This document shows positions 45,633 to 56,411 of a DNA stretch of 64,000 nucleotides, piece by piece. The DNA is from Solidesulfovibrio carbinoliphilus subsp. oakridgensis (lineage in GTDB: Bacteria; Desulfobacterota; Desulfovibrionia; Desulfovibrionales; Desulfovibrionaceae): NCBI RefSeq assembly GCF_000177215.2, contig NZ_CM001368.1, forward strand, positions 620,001 through 684,000, written 5' to 3'. Made by a program: the position numbers and the translations under genes. Each line of letters begins with the position of its first letter. Position 1 is the stretch's first letter. The notes under the pieces were generated by a model that did not search any database, was not told the origin of the DNA, and was given only the letters and a program-made list of their open reading frames with translations.

Positions 45633-46661
45633 TTATTCGGTCCGGGAAGGGGACGGCCCATCCGGAAAATGCGCCGAAAACGGATCGTTTCCGGAAAAAT
45701 ACCGTACAAAAGGACCGGCATCGCCAAAGGTGGCGGCCAGGTCGGCAGCAAAGCGCCGCATCATGGCTTCCTCCAGGGCAAAATGCCCGACATCGAGGAC
45801 GAGCCGGCCGCGGGGCACGGCCAGGGCCTGGTGGTACTTGAGATCCCCGGTCAGGTAGATGTCGGCTCCGGCGGCAAAGGCGCGTCCGGCCATGTCCGCC
45901 CCGGAACCGGGGCAGTAGGCCAGGACAGCCACCTGTTTGGGCACGTCTCCGGCCAGGGTGAAAAAGGATCGGGACAGGAGGCCGGCCAGCCGTTTTTCCA
46001 GTTCCGGGAAGGGCTGCGGGCTCGGCAGTTCGCCGACAAGGCCATAGCCGTAGGGCGTCGCCGGAGACAGGACTTCGTCCAGGGAGACAAGGGTCGCCTC
46101 CGGGCAGGCAGCGGCCAGGGTCTGTTCCACGAGGCCCCTCGCGCCGGGGGAAAACACGGCTTCGAACACGTCCGGGCCAAGGGCCAGGGCCGTGACACCG
46201 GGCAGGGCGGCCAGGGCGGCCCGGCCGGCTGCGGCACTGCCGCTGGCCTGCCAGCGGGCCTGCAGGTGGGGGACCGTGCCCGCCGGTTCCAGGATGCGGC
46301 GGTTGGACAACTCCAGGGCCTCGGCCAGCCAGCCCGCCGGGCCGTCGGTCACCACGTCCAGGGAGGTATGGGCGGCGTAGAGCCAGGCCCCGCGGCCGAG
46401 AACGGCGGCCAGGACCCGATGGTAATCGTCCACGCGGTCCGGTAGGCGGGGCGAAAGGGTCAGGGGATGGTGCGTGAGGATGCACTGGGCCCCCCAGTCG
46501 AGGGCGGCTTCGATCGTGTCCGGCAGCGGATCGAGGGCCACGGCCAGCCGGTCGCAGGCGGCCAGGGTGCCGGCGATCTGCACCCCGGACCGATCCCAGC
46601 TCGCGGCGCGCCTGGGATCGGCGGTGCGCTCCACGGCCGCGATCAGTTCCCGTATCTGCAT
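45633..46661 (-). CDS. Nif3-like dinuclear metal centre protein
   Basis: 342 residues from the ATG before QIRELIAAVERTADP. Metal ligands of the Nif3/YbgI family are visible: ILTHHPLTLSPR, AAHTSLDV, and VGHFALEEAMMRRFA near the C-terminus. The middle third (~130-240) is the PII-like insert found in longer members. The family is linked to GTP cyclohydrolase I-like or hydrolase activity, but the reaction is unknown. Upstream in-frame sequence runs through the tRNA gene, so a longer start is rejected. Confidence 0.9.
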   Translation of the reverse strand: MQIRELIAAVERTADPRRAASWDRSGVQIAGTLAACDRLAVALDPLPDTIEAALDWGAQCILTHHPLTLSPRLPDRVDDYHRVLAAVLGRGAWLYAAHTSLDVVTDGPAGWLAEALELSNRRILEPAGTVPHLQARWQASGSAAAGRAALAALPGVTALALGPDVFEAVFSPGARGLVEQTLAAACPEATLVSLDEVLSPATPYGYGLVGELPSPQPFPELEKRLAGLLSRSFFTLAGDVPKQVAVLAYCPGSGADMAGRAFAAGADIYLTGDLKYHQALAVPRGRLVLDVGHFALEEAMMRRFAADLAATFGDAGPFVRYFSGNDPFSAHFPDGPSPSRTE

Positions 46662-46813
46662 GGCGCAATGAAAAAGGCGCTTCGCACGGCCGCAGGGGCA
46701 AAAAAGCGCCTTGGTGGTATTTCCCGGATCGCCCGGCGGGCGAAAAAGGCTGGGGCGGGACGTTTCGCTGGCTTGGCCATGTATCCTTCGTGGTGGCGTG
46801 GTGGCGGGTGGCG

Positions 46814-46889
46814 TGGTGGGCCCACCAGGATTCGAACCTGGGACCTGCCGGTTATGAGCCGGTGGCTCTACCAACTGAGCTATGGGCCC
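46814..46889 (-). tRNA. tRNA with CAU anticodon, probably tRNA-Met
   Basis: 76 nt including an encoded CCA. The acceptor stem GGGCCCA pairs with TGGGCCC, the D arm has AGCTCAGTTGGTAGAGC, and the T arm has CCAGG-TTCGAAT-CCTGG. The anticodon loop is CTCATAA, giving CAU. The acceptor begins with a paired G, unlike initiator tRNA, so elongator Met is most likely; the Ile tRNA whose C34 is modified to lysidine also has CAU and cannot be excluded. The top pair of the anticodon stem is an A-C mismatch. Confidence 0.95.
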
Positions 46890-46910
46890 ATGCCGCACTG
46901 CGAACTGGCA

Positions 46911-46940
46911 TTGATAGGACAGCGCGCAGTCCCGTGTCAA
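46911..46940 (-). promoter_or_regulatory. Sigma70 promoter for the tRNA gene
   Basis: On the minus strand TTGACA is followed, after 18 bp, by TATCAA. The -35 is a perfect match. The -10 ends 22 bp before the mature tRNA 5' end, leaving a short leader for RNase P. Confidence 0.6.
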
Positions 46941-47076
46941 GAGGCGGCGGCCAGTGGCCATGCGGCAAAGGCCTGCCCAAAGGGCCCGGGGGAAGCAGGC
47001 GTGTGCGGTCGCCTCGAAACGATTCCATTGTCGGCGCCGTGTGGGAGATCACATGGCTGCCCCTGAAAGGAGGACA

Positions 47077-47982
47077 TCAGGCCCCGGCCGCACTCCGGCG
47101 CTCCTTGACGTGGGCAATGGCCGCCCGGCCGGCTTTGGCGCCCTCGCCAACGGCCACGCTGATCTGCAGGAAGTGGCCCACGCAGTCCCCGGCAGCGAAC
47201 ACGCCCGGCACATTGGTCTTCTGCTCGTGGTCGGCCTCGAGGAACGCCCCCCGGGAGGTGACGCCGAGCGTCTTGGCGAAATCCAGGGCCGAAGCCTGTC
47301 CCATGGCCACGAACAGGCCGTCGGCCGGAAGCGTCGTACCGTCGGCCAGTACCGCTCCGGTCAGGGCCGGTTGTCCGGCGAGGCTGACGATCTTGGCCGT
47401 GGAGACCGCAATGCCGGCGGCCGACAGTTTTTCGGCAAATCCGGGGTCGATTTCCGACGCCTTGCCCTGGGTGTGGACGGTGATGTCGGTGGTGAAATTG
47501 GTCAGCTCCAGGGCCTGGTTGGCGGCGTAATTGCCTTCGCCGACCACGATGACCTTGCGGCCCCGGAAAAAAAAACCGTCGCAGCTGACGCAATAGGAAA
47601 CACCCTTGCCTTCGTACGCCTCGATATTGGCGATGCCGGGTCGCACCCGGGTCACGCCCGCGGCGATGATCACGGCCTCGGCCTCGTATTCCTCCTGGTC
47701 GGTCTTGGCCGCAAACGAGCCGTCCTCGGCCATGTGCACGGAGAGCACCCGCTGGCAGGCGAGCTTGGCGCCGAACCGCTCGGCCTGGCGCACGCCCCGC
47801 TTGATCAGTTCACGACCCGAGATGGTCTCGGGGAAGCCGAAGTAGTTGTCGATGTCGTAGTCGCCGGCGATTTTGGGCTCACAGCCGGCGACCACGGTGG
47901 TCATACCGGCCCGGGCCGTGTAGATAGCGGCGGACAGGCCGGCCGGGCCGGCGCCGATGATCAGGCACTGGGTGCGTTGCAT
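47077..47982 (-). CDS. trxB: Atypical thioredoxin reductase
   Basis: 301 residues behind a GGAGG site. The FAD-binding motif is CLIIGAGPAGLSAAIYTARA, the redox pair is Cys131-Val-Ser-Cys134 (SYCVSCDG), and the C-terminal FAD motif is GVFAAGDCVG. In the pyridine-nucleotide domain the usual GGGDSA reads GEGNYA, and the HRRxxxR motif that holds the NADPH 2'-phosphate is missing (VHTQGKAS). It may therefore use NADH or another donor; reductases of this kind are known from Desulfovibrio. It should reduce thioredoxin or a related partner, none of which is adjacent. Confidence 0.88.
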   Translation of the reverse strand: MQRTQCLIIGAGPAGLSAAIYTARAGMTTVVAGCEPKIAGDYDIDNYFGFPETISGRELIKRGVRQAERFGAKLACQRVLSVHMAEDGSFAAKTDQEEYEAEAVIIAAGVTRVRPGIANIEAYEGKGVSYCVSCDGFFFRGRKVIVVGEGNYAANQALELTNFTTDITVHTQGKASEIDPGFAEKLSAAGIAVSTAKIVSLAGQPALTGAVLADGTTLPADGLFVAMGQASALDFAKTLGVTSRGAFLEADHEQKTNVPGVFAAGDCVGHFLQISVAVGEGAKAGRAAIAHVKERRSAAGA

Positions 47983-48036
47983 GGGAAAAAACCTCCGGGA
48001 GCGGAGCCGGGGCAATGGGCGTCCCGGCGTGGGAAC

Positions 48037-48066
48037 AGTATAAACCGAAAGCCCTCGCCTGGACAA
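48037..48066 (-). promoter_or_regulatory. Probable sigma70 promoter for trxB
   Basis: TTGTCC and TATACT are separated by 18 bp on the minus strand, ~55 bp before the trxB start. The -35 lies in an 8-bp inverted repeat (GCCCTCGC / GCGAGGGC, 48051-48074), which might be an operator. Confidence 0.45.
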
Positions 48067-48173
48067 GCGAGGGCAGCTCTGGTGAGATGCGCATGCAACG
48101 TCGCCGCGACGTTGTCTTCATGCCCCGGCTGGGTTAGGGTTTCGGAATTTCCCCGAGGAAAGCGGCGGAGAAA

Positions 48174-48183
48174 GGGGGGGGGG
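48174..48183 (+). repeat. Poly-G tract of ten before the hybrid kinase start
   Basis: Ten consecutive G residues lie 5 nt before the ATG, between a GCGGAG stretch and the start codon. A tract of this length is prone to slippage and would change the spacing between the ribosome site and the start. Confidence 0.7.
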
Positions 48184-48188
48184 CCCGT

Positions 48189-51016
<2,828 letters not shown>

Positions 51017-51020
<4 letters not shown>

Positions 51021-51124
51021 TGTCGCGTTCTCGAAATCCGTGCATACGAATTTCGAAAACAACATATTTGAATAATTATTTTTTTCTAAAAAATATTAAC
51101 ATATTTTTTAGCGAACGCCACTAG
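51017..51124. repeat. AT-rich islet bounded by inverted ends
   Basis: A ~108-bp stretch much richer in A+T than its surroundings. Its ends are inverted: CTAGTG-TC-GCGTTC on the left, GCGAACGC-CACTAG on the right. The stop codon of the plus-strand kinase and that of the minus-strand WD40 gene both lie in these ends. Inside are CGAAAT/ATTTCG pairs and a long A/T hairpin. It may be a remnant or miniature mobile element, or just a bidirectional terminator. Confidence 0.5.
51086..51111. terminator. Bidirectional AT hairpin between convergent genes
   Basis: CTAAAAAATA / TATTTTTTAG form a perfect 10-bp stem with a six-base loop. The stem is A/T only, so it is weak, but it sits between two convergent genes and has T tracts in both directions. 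Confidence 0.5.
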
Positions 51125-52146
51125 CCGGCCATATCCATGAAAAAGGCGGCCCCGGCGTCGCCGCCGCCGGCCAGGCGTCGGCCGTCGGCCGACCAGGCCA
51201 GACAGGTGATCCGGTGGTTCTTGAGGGCCAGAAGCGGCGCCGCAGCCCGGCGGTCGGCGCTGCCGAGGAAGATGATGCCGCCGTCGAACCCGCCGGCCAC
51301 CAGCGCCAGGGCCGGGTGGGCGGCCACGGCCCCGAGCAGGCCGTGCTCGAACTGGCCGAAGACCAGCGCCTCGCGGGCGGCGGGATCGGTGGCCGCGTCC
51401 ACGGGCCAGCCCACAAAAGCCTGTTCCCCCCCTGTCCACAGCGTATTGCCGTCGCCGGCGAACGACAGGCTGCGCACCTTGGACGGATACCCCTCCAGCA
51501 GATAGCCGGCCGCCTGGTCCAGGTCATAGACCCGTACGCTCTTGTCCTGGGTGGCGCAGGCCATTTTCCCGCCGTCCGGGGAAAAGGCGAGGGTCAGGTT
51601 GGAGCCAGGGCCGTCGAAGACGTTGCCCCGGCCGTCCGGGCGCGGCGGGGCGTACACGGTCACCCCGTCGTAGTGGGTGGCGGCCAGGGCCCGGCCGTCG
51701 GGGCTGGCGGCCAGACCGCCGATGGTGCTCGGCAGTTCGGGCAGAACGTGGGGAGCGAGCGACTCGCTGTCAAAAAGGATGACCCGTTTGCCGCAGGCCG
51801 CGGCCAGGACGCGCCCATCGGCGCTGGCGGCCACGTGCTCGATCCACTGTCCGGGCTCGGCACAGAGCTCCCGCACCACGCCGGCGGGGCCGGTCAGGAC
51901 CACTCGTCCGTCGTCGCCGCCGCTGACAAAGCCGGCCGGCGTGCCGACCAGGCACAGGGCCGCGCCGGCATGGGCCTTGGCCAGGGTCGTCTCGCCGGTG
52001 GCCGGGGTGAAAAGGGCGACCGTGCCGCTGCCAAGGGCCAGGGCCAGGGTTTCGCCGTCGGGACTGAAGGCGCAGGCCGAGACATGGGCACCGAAGTCGG
52101 CCTGCGAAAGTCCGGGCAGTTCCGCATCCGGAGTAAAAACGCTCAT
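51121..52146 (-). CDS. WD40 repeat protein
   Basis: 341 residues. Six or seven WD40/propeller repeats of ~40 residues can be seen by their xSPDGxxLA cores ([62 protein letters not shown]). There is no signal peptide, so it is probably cytoplasmic. A GGGGAGG site precedes the ATG, which overlaps the CobW stop by 4 bp. The coupling suggests that it is a partner of the GTPase, perhaps an interaction platform. I know of no defined function for such a pair. Confidence 0.85.
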   Translation of the reverse strand: MSVFTPDAELPGLSQADFGAHVSACAFSPDGETLALALGSGTVALFTPATGETTLAKAHAGAALCLVGTPAGFVSGGDDGRVVLTGPAGVVRELCAEPGQWIEHVAASADGRVLAAACGKRVILFDSESLAPHVLPELPSTIGGLAASPDGRALAATHYDGVTVYAPPRPDGRGNVFDGPGSNLTLAFSPDGGKMACATQDKSVRVYDLDQAAGYLLEGYPSKVRSLSFAGDGNTLWTGGEQAFVGWPVDAATDPAAREALVFGQFEHGLLGAVAAHPALALVAGGFDGGIIFLGSADRRAAAPLLALKNHRITCLAWSADGRRLAGGGDAGAAFFMDMAG

Positions 52147-53114
52147 GACTGTTCCTCCCCGGCCGCGCATCCGGCGAGGCCTTTTTCAAGCATTGCACGA
52201 TCGAGTCCCCGGCCGATGAAGACGGCCCGGCTCGTCCGTTCCTCGTTCTCTTTCCAGGGCGTGCCCCAGGCGGTTTCCAGGTACATGTGCACGCCCTGGA
52301 AGATGAAGCGCTGTTTGGTGCCGGCCACGTCCATGATGCCCTTGGACCGGTAGATGTCCTGCCCGTGCTCTTGCAGAAGCGTGGAGAGGAAGTCGCCGAG
52401 CTTCTCCGGATCAAGCGGACCGGCGACGGTGAAGCTCAGGCTCCGGATGCCGTGGTCGTGCTCGTGGGGCTCCTGTCCGCCAAACCCCGGATGGGCAAAA
52501 AGCAGGCGGTTGATGTCAAAGGCCTGGCGGTCGAGAATTCTGGCAAGCGGCAGGTCGCAACGCACGGCCGGGATGATCTCGGCCGTGGCGTTGAGGCGTT
52601 TGACCGTGGCGGTGATGTCGTCAAGGACGTCCTGGCCGACCAGATCGGTCTTGTTCACGATGACAAGGTCGGCGTACACGACCTGTTCCAGGGCCTGCCT
52701 GTTTTCGGCGGCGTGCCCCCGGAAATGGACCGCATCCACGACAGTGGTGACCGTGTCCAGGTGGAAGGCGTCGCGGGTGTCCTCATCCATGGCGAAGGTC
52801 TGGATGATGGCGGCCGGATCGGCCAGGCCCGTGGTTTCGAGGAGCACGCCGTCAAAGGCGCCCCGCCGCCTGGCCAAACCGCCGAGGACCCGGATCAGGT
52901 CGCCGCGCACGGAGCAGCACACGCAGCCGTTGTTCATGAGGAAGATTTCCTCGTCCGAGGAGACGATCAGTTCGTTGTCGATGCCGATTTCGCCGAATTC
53001 GTTGACGATGACGGCGAATTTGCGGCCGTGGTCCTCGGAGAGGACGCGGTTTAAGAGGGTCGTTTTGCCGGCTCCCAGAAAGCCGGTCAGGACGGTGACG
53101 GGAATGGAATGCAT
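52143..53114 (-). CDS. CobW/ZNG1-type metal-chaperone GTPase
   Basis: 323 residues. Walker A is [13 protein letters not shown] (~11-21), the metal-binding CxCC is GCVCCSV (Cys64, Cys66, Cys67), and the G-domain motif is VNKTDL. A His-rich loop (HEHDHG) and the C-terminal CobW_C domain ([20 protein letters not shown]) complete the COG0523 family. Members deliver zinc or other metals to enzymes. The 227-bp upstream gap shows neither a Zur-like site nor a cobalamin riboswitch that I can recognise. The WD40 gene follows in the same transcript. Confidence 0.92.
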   Translation of the reverse strand: MHSIPVTVLTGFLGAGKTTLLNRVLSEDHGRKFAVIVNEFGEIGIDNELIVSSDEEIFLMNNGCVCCSVRGDLIRVLGGLARRRGAFDGVLLETTGLADPAAIIQTFAMDEDTRDAFHLDTVTTVVDAVHFRGHAAENRQALEQVVYADLVIVNKTDLVGQDVLDDITATVKRLNATAEIIPAVRCDLPLARILDRQAFDINRLLFAHPGFGGQEPHEHDHGIRSLSFTVAGPLDPEKLGDFLSTLLQEHGQDIYRSKGIMDVAGTKQRFIFQGVHMYLETAWGTPWKENEERTSRAVFIGRGLDRAMLEKGLAGCAAGEEQS

Positions 53115-53341
53115 TGGCTGTCCCCCAGGGGTTCGGTAAGGCAGGGGAGGTAGCACCAAACAAAGCAAAGGACCAGACCGGATGCGGCCTGCCTGGGAGG
53201 GGCAAGCGCCTGGAAAGGCATGCCTGACGGAATGGGCTTGTTTCCCGGGAGGGAGGCGTGAGCGATCCATCCCGATGCGACGGCCACGGTCCGACGTGAA
53301 GGAGCAATGAAAAAGGGAGGCCCCGTGGACCCCCCGATTGT

Positions 53342-53551
53342 TCAATGGGACGAACCATAATCCAGTTCGAAATCGATCAGTTCCCGGCCGCGGGCAACCG
53401 CCCGTTCTTCGGTATCTCCGGCCACGCCCAGATGGGACACCAGCCGGCCCGAACCGTCACGGATATCGGCGGCGAACGAGGCGCAATAGTCGCCACGCGG
53501 CGTCAGTTCGATCGAATATCCCTTGTAACCATGTTGCAAGCTGTGCATCAT
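53342..53551 (-). CDS. Small protein, unknown function, probably iron-regulated
   Basis: 69 residues. GGAGG lies 8 nt before the first of two adjacent ATGs. There is no signal peptide. The sequence ([20 protein letters not shown], then [20 protein letters not shown]) suggests a small strand-strand-strand-helix fold. It has one Cys. No family is recognised. A Fur-box-like palindrome and a matching promoter lie just upstream, so its expression is probably repressed when iron is plentiful. It may precede the CobW gene on the same strand, with a 227-bp gap. Confidence 0.7.
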   Translation of the reverse strand: MMHSLQHGYKGYSIELTPRGDYCASFAADIRDGSGRLVSHLGVAGDTEERAVARGRELIDFELDYGSSH

Positions 53552-53588
53552 CGAACTCGCCTCCTCGGGCTTTCTCTCCTCTCTTCAT

Positions 53589-53607
53589 GAAAATAATAAT
53601 CAGTATC
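53589..53607. promoter_or_regulatory. Fur-box-like operator
   Basis: GAAAATAATAATCAGTATC matches the 19-bp Fur consensus (GATAATGATAATCATTATC) at 16 positions, in a GC-rich genome where such AT palindromes are rare. On the minus strand it overlaps the -10 region of a promoter whose -35 is TTGCCA (53615-53620, spacing ~17). It lies 38 bp before the start of the 69-residue gene. Confidence 0.7.
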
Positions 53608-53883
53608 TTTTGACTGGCAAGGCCATGGCCGGGCCTGCGCGCACGTGGCCAGACGACAGATGGAAATCCGTCTCGCCGGGTTCCCCGCACCCAGGCGTGA
53701 ACTCGCCTTGAAGTTCGCTGCCCGCAGTTGCCTCGAGTCTGTCCCCGCGTTCGTCCCGGGCCGGCAAAGAGGGCGAAAGCCGCCATGGGACGTTCCGGGA
53801 GAAAACCCGCAGGCGAGATTTGGCCGCTGGGCTTTTTGCCCGTCGCAACAATGCTGATGCCGCCGGAACTCTTTCCAAAAATG

Positions 53884-53922
53884 GAAAAAAGAACGCCGCC
53901 CCATGGAGAGGTGGGGCGGCGT
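53884..53922 (-). terminator. Intrinsic terminator (minus)
   Basis: An 11-bp perfect stem, ACGCCGCCCCA / TGGGGCGGCGT, with an eight-base loop, followed on the minus strand by CTTTTTT. It lies ~93 bp after the stop of the 82-residue protein gene. Confidence 0.8.
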
Positions 53923-54014
53923 ATGGTCCGCGTCCTGAGAGGGGAGGGCGGCGCGGACCAAAGAGGAGAACGGCGGATTGTCAGGGAGAGAGCCCCAGGC
54001 CGCGCCGGTCTTGG

Positions 54015-54263
54015 CTAGTCTTCCACCTTGCCGATGGTGGTCACGCAACAGATTTTGTCCCAAGAATAATAGGTGTTGCGGGTTTCTTCCCCGGCCTTCT
54101 GGGTGATCCGCACAAACTCGTCGCCAAGAAAGAGAGTGGCGCTTTCGAACACGGTGCCGTCGTTGATCTGTATTTTCACCCCCTTGCGCAGCTTGCGGGA
54201 GAGGGTGCCATGGACCGGGGAGGAGGCGTATTCAAACACTTTTTCCAGCGTCGATTTCTGCAT
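54015..54263 (-). CDS. Small protein, unknown function
   Basis: 82 residues. AAAGGAG lies 7 nt before the ATG; the earlier in-frame start lies before that site. The N-terminal half is basic and helical (KVFEYASSPVHGTLSRKLRKG), followed by strands (VKIQINDGTVFESATLFLGDEFVRI). It ends with a Cys pair (KICCVTTIG). The strand pattern looks like a small SH3/Sm-type barrel, but this is only an impression. No family is recognised. It is flanked by an AT-rich upstream region and a good terminator, so it is probably a single-gene transcript. Confidence 0.7.
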   Translation of the reverse strand: MQKSTLEKVFEYASSPVHGTLSRKLRKGVKIQINDGTVFESATLFLGDEFVRITQKAGEETRNTYYSWDKICCVTTIGKVED

Positions 54264-54643
54264 TTTTGGCTCCTTTTGACAAAAAAGATAAAATCGGATG
54301 TGGAACTCATTGCGCGATTCCGAGGCAAATTGCAAATACAAAAATGTAATTTTGGGAGCGGATGATAGGCAAGAAAATAAGGTACCGAAAATATAATGTT
54401 ATAATAATATGTTGCCGTGATGGGTGTGCCGGCTGGCGGAAAAGAGGAGCCCAGGAAACGGGTGCCGGCCGCGTTGGATCAAGGAAGGGTACGAAAAAGG
54501 CGGTCCGCAGGGACCGCCTGAAAAGGAGGGCAGGGAGCAAGACTTTGCATGAGCATCGGCCGCGTTCCGCAAGTCCGGCCCCGGCACCACGGCCGTTGCG
54601 GCCCGGGCCGAAGGCACCGGAGCGCGGGCGCCGGTCGGGTCTC
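54264..54643. other. 380-bp intergenic region, AT-rich half
   Basis: The first ~160 bp are unusually AT-rich, with many TATAAT-like boxes, and probably hold the promoter of the 82-residue gene, though no -35/-10 pair stands out. The second half is GC-rich and carries the terminator of the stress-protein gene. No gene is supported. Confidence 0.5.
54494..54519 (-). terminator. Intrinsic terminator (minus) after the universal stress gene
   Basis: Stem AGGCGGTCC / GGACCGCCT with a four-base loop, followed on the minus strand by TTTTT. It lies ~125 bp after the stress-protein stop. Confidence 0.75.
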
Positions 54644-55096
54644 TTATTCTTCCTTGGTTTCGGGACGCATGGACAGAACCGGCGCCTTGGCCGTCTTGAT
54701 GACCTTCTCGGCCACGGAGCCGAAGAGAATCTTGTCGATGCCCTTGCGGCCGTGGGTGCCGAGCACGATCAGGTCCGCGCCCACCTCCTCGGCAACGCTC
54801 ACGATCTCCTCGGCCGCGTAGCCGGACACGACCCGGCTTTCGACGGTGACGCCCTGGAAGTATTCCTTGACGAAGGAGTCCATGGTGTCCTTGGCGCCGC
54901 TCACGATACCCGTGACAAAATCGTCGATGTAGCTGGCCTGGACATGGAACTCCACATACTGGGTCAGGGACGGGGCCACGTACAGGGCCACGATCCTGGC
55001 ACCGCAGGCCTCGGCCAGGCTCCGGGCGTATTCGGCCACCTTGGGGCTCACTTCGGAAAAATCCAGGGCGCATACGATGGTCTTGATCTGGACCAT
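54644..55096 (-). CDS. Universal stress protein (UspA family)
   Basis: 150 residues, one Usp domain. It begins IKTIVCALDFSEVSPKVAEY and ends with the ATP-binding motif GTHGRKGIDKILFGSVAEKV (G-2x-G-9x-G-S), so it is of the nucleotide-binding kind. Such proteins support survival under starvation or stress in the cytoplasm. It stands alone, with a terminator downstream. Confidence 0.93.
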   Translation of the reverse strand: MVQIKTIVCALDFSEVSPKVAEYARSLAEACGARIVALYVAPSLTQYVEFHVQASYIDDFVTGIVSGAKDTMDSFVKEYFQGVTVESRVVSGYAAEEIVSVAEEVGADLIVLGTHGRKGIDKILFGSVAEKVIKTAKAPVLSMRPETKEE

Positions 55097-55186
55097 GGCT
55101 TTTGCTCCTCACGGGTTGCGGGTTGATGGCCGAAAAAAGATACCACGGGGCGTGGCAAAGCGAAAGAAGCTTTTCGTGGCGGCCTG

Positions 55187-56260
55187 TTAGGCCCGGCGCA
55201 GAACCCGTTTCTGGCGGAACCGCTCGATGGGGTCGGCAACCAGCCGATTGAGCGCCAGGCAAAAAAGGATGGTGGCTCCCAGGGCGAGGACCGGCAGATG
55301 CCGTTTGCCGAAAAAATACTCCACCACCATGATGACGGTCCAGTGGGAAATGTAGATGGGGTAGGAAAGCTCGCCGAGGGCCCGGTCGAACCGCATCTTT
55401 TGGGTCAAGAGGAAAAGAAAAGGGATCGAGGCCACGGTCGCGGCATAGAGATAGAACTCCTTGCCCAGGGCTCCGGGAAAAAACTGGAAGAAAACGATGC
55501 CGGAAAGGTACAGGCCGCTCACCGTCCAAAGAATCCGCCGGGGAATGGCCACGGTTTTAAGCGACGCGTACAGGCGGTAGGACAGGATGCCGCACAGGAA
55601 AAAGCCGAACTCGACCGGAAAAAAACGCTGCTTCCAGGGATCGAAGGGAAAGTGTCCGAGATAGACGCCGGCGCGCGCGGCCAGGCTCAGGGCGATCAGG
55701 CCGACCAGGAAGCCGGTTGTGCGGCGCACCAGCCACGGGGCCAGAAGGTAGAAGCACAATTCCAGGGAAATGGTCCAGGCCTGGGGAATGAGCAGGAAAA
55801 ACCAGGCCGGCGTGGCCCGGTGCAGGGCGTCCCAGGCCAGGGACAGGGTGCCGGTGGCCGGGTCCAGGTGGGTGAAAAAAAGGAGGTCCTGGCCGAAGAT
55901 GGTCAGGTTGGCCCCGGCCAGGGCCAGCAGGGCGGCCGGCGTCAGGTGCGGCAGCCAGGTCTGCCACGGCCCGAGCAAAAGCGCCGTGTGGGCGAATTTC
56001 ATAAAGGCCAGCGACACGCCAAGCGAGACCAGGAGCACCACCCAGTAGACCGGGAAAAGCCGCAGCCAGCGGTTGGAATAGAAAAGGCGGCACCGGCCGG
56101 GACCGGTATATTTTTCCGACAGGATGAGGGCCATGTAAAAGCCCGAAATGATGAAAAAGACCTTGATGGCCACGTAGGCGTCGGTGAAGACCAGTCCGCA
56201 GATCGGGCCGGTGTGGTTGATGACCACGGTTGCGGCCAGGAGAAATCGCACGAGACCCAT
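55187..56260 (-). CDS. Acyltransferase 3 family membrane protein (OafA/YrhL-like)
   Basis: 357 residues with about ten hydrophobic segments. The family begins with RFLLAATVVINHTGPICGL, including the catalytic His16, then VAIKVFFIISGFYMALIL. The C-terminal helices (ELSYPIYISHWTVIMVVEYF) are typical. These enzymes O-acylate surface polysaccharides or other envelope carbohydrates. The cytoplasmic C-terminus is short, without an SGNH domain. It is separated by ~150 bp from the cimA gene upstream and may have its own promoter. Confidence 0.88.
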   Translation of the reverse strand: MGLVRFLLAATVVINHTGPICGLVFTDAYVAIKVFFIISGFYMALILSEKYTGPGRCRLFYSNRWLRLFPVYWVVLLVSLGVSLAFMKFAHTALLLGPWQTWLPHLTPAALLALAGANLTIFGQDLLFFTHLDPATGTLSLAWDALHRATPAWFFLLIPQAWTISLELCFYLLAPWLVRRTTGFLVGLIALSLAARAGVYLGHFPFDPWKQRFFPVEFGFFLCGILSYRLYASLKTVAIPRRILWTVSGLYLSGIVFFQFFPGALGKEFYLYAATVASIPFLFLLTQKMRFDRALGELSYPIYISHWTVIMVVEYFFGKRHLPVLALGATILFCLALNRLVADPIERFRQKRVLRRA

Positions 56261-56411
56261 GATCCGCGTCTGCCTCGCCTTTGCCCGCCGCCTTCACGCC
56301 TGTCGGGTCGGGACAGGTGAAGAAGCCGACGGGAATATTGGGAAAAGATGGGAACCGACCGCCACAGGATGCCGCCCGGACCGCGCTCCACACGGTCCGG
56401 GCGACCGATGG

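Larger units (their letters stand above)
53552..54014. other. 463-bp intergenic region
   Basis: It contains the Fur-box-like site and promoter of the small minus-strand gene at its left end, and the minus-strand terminator of the 82-residue protein gene at 53884-53922. The ~280 bp between them is GC-rich, with no gene start supported by a ribosome site on either strand. Confidence 0.6.

Noticed and set aside
53115-53341. Zur site or cobalamin riboswitch before the CobW gene
   Set aside because: I looked for an AT palindrome and for the conserved B12-box pattern and saw neither.
53728-54018. Plus-strand frame of 96 codons
   Set aside because: It crosses the minus-strand terminator hairpin, has a Pro/Arg/Gly-rich translation and no ribosome site.
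54362-55126. Plus-strand frame of 254 codons opposite the stress-protein gene
   Set aside because: It is antisense to a clear UspA gene, and its His/Gly/Asp-rich translation is a shadow.
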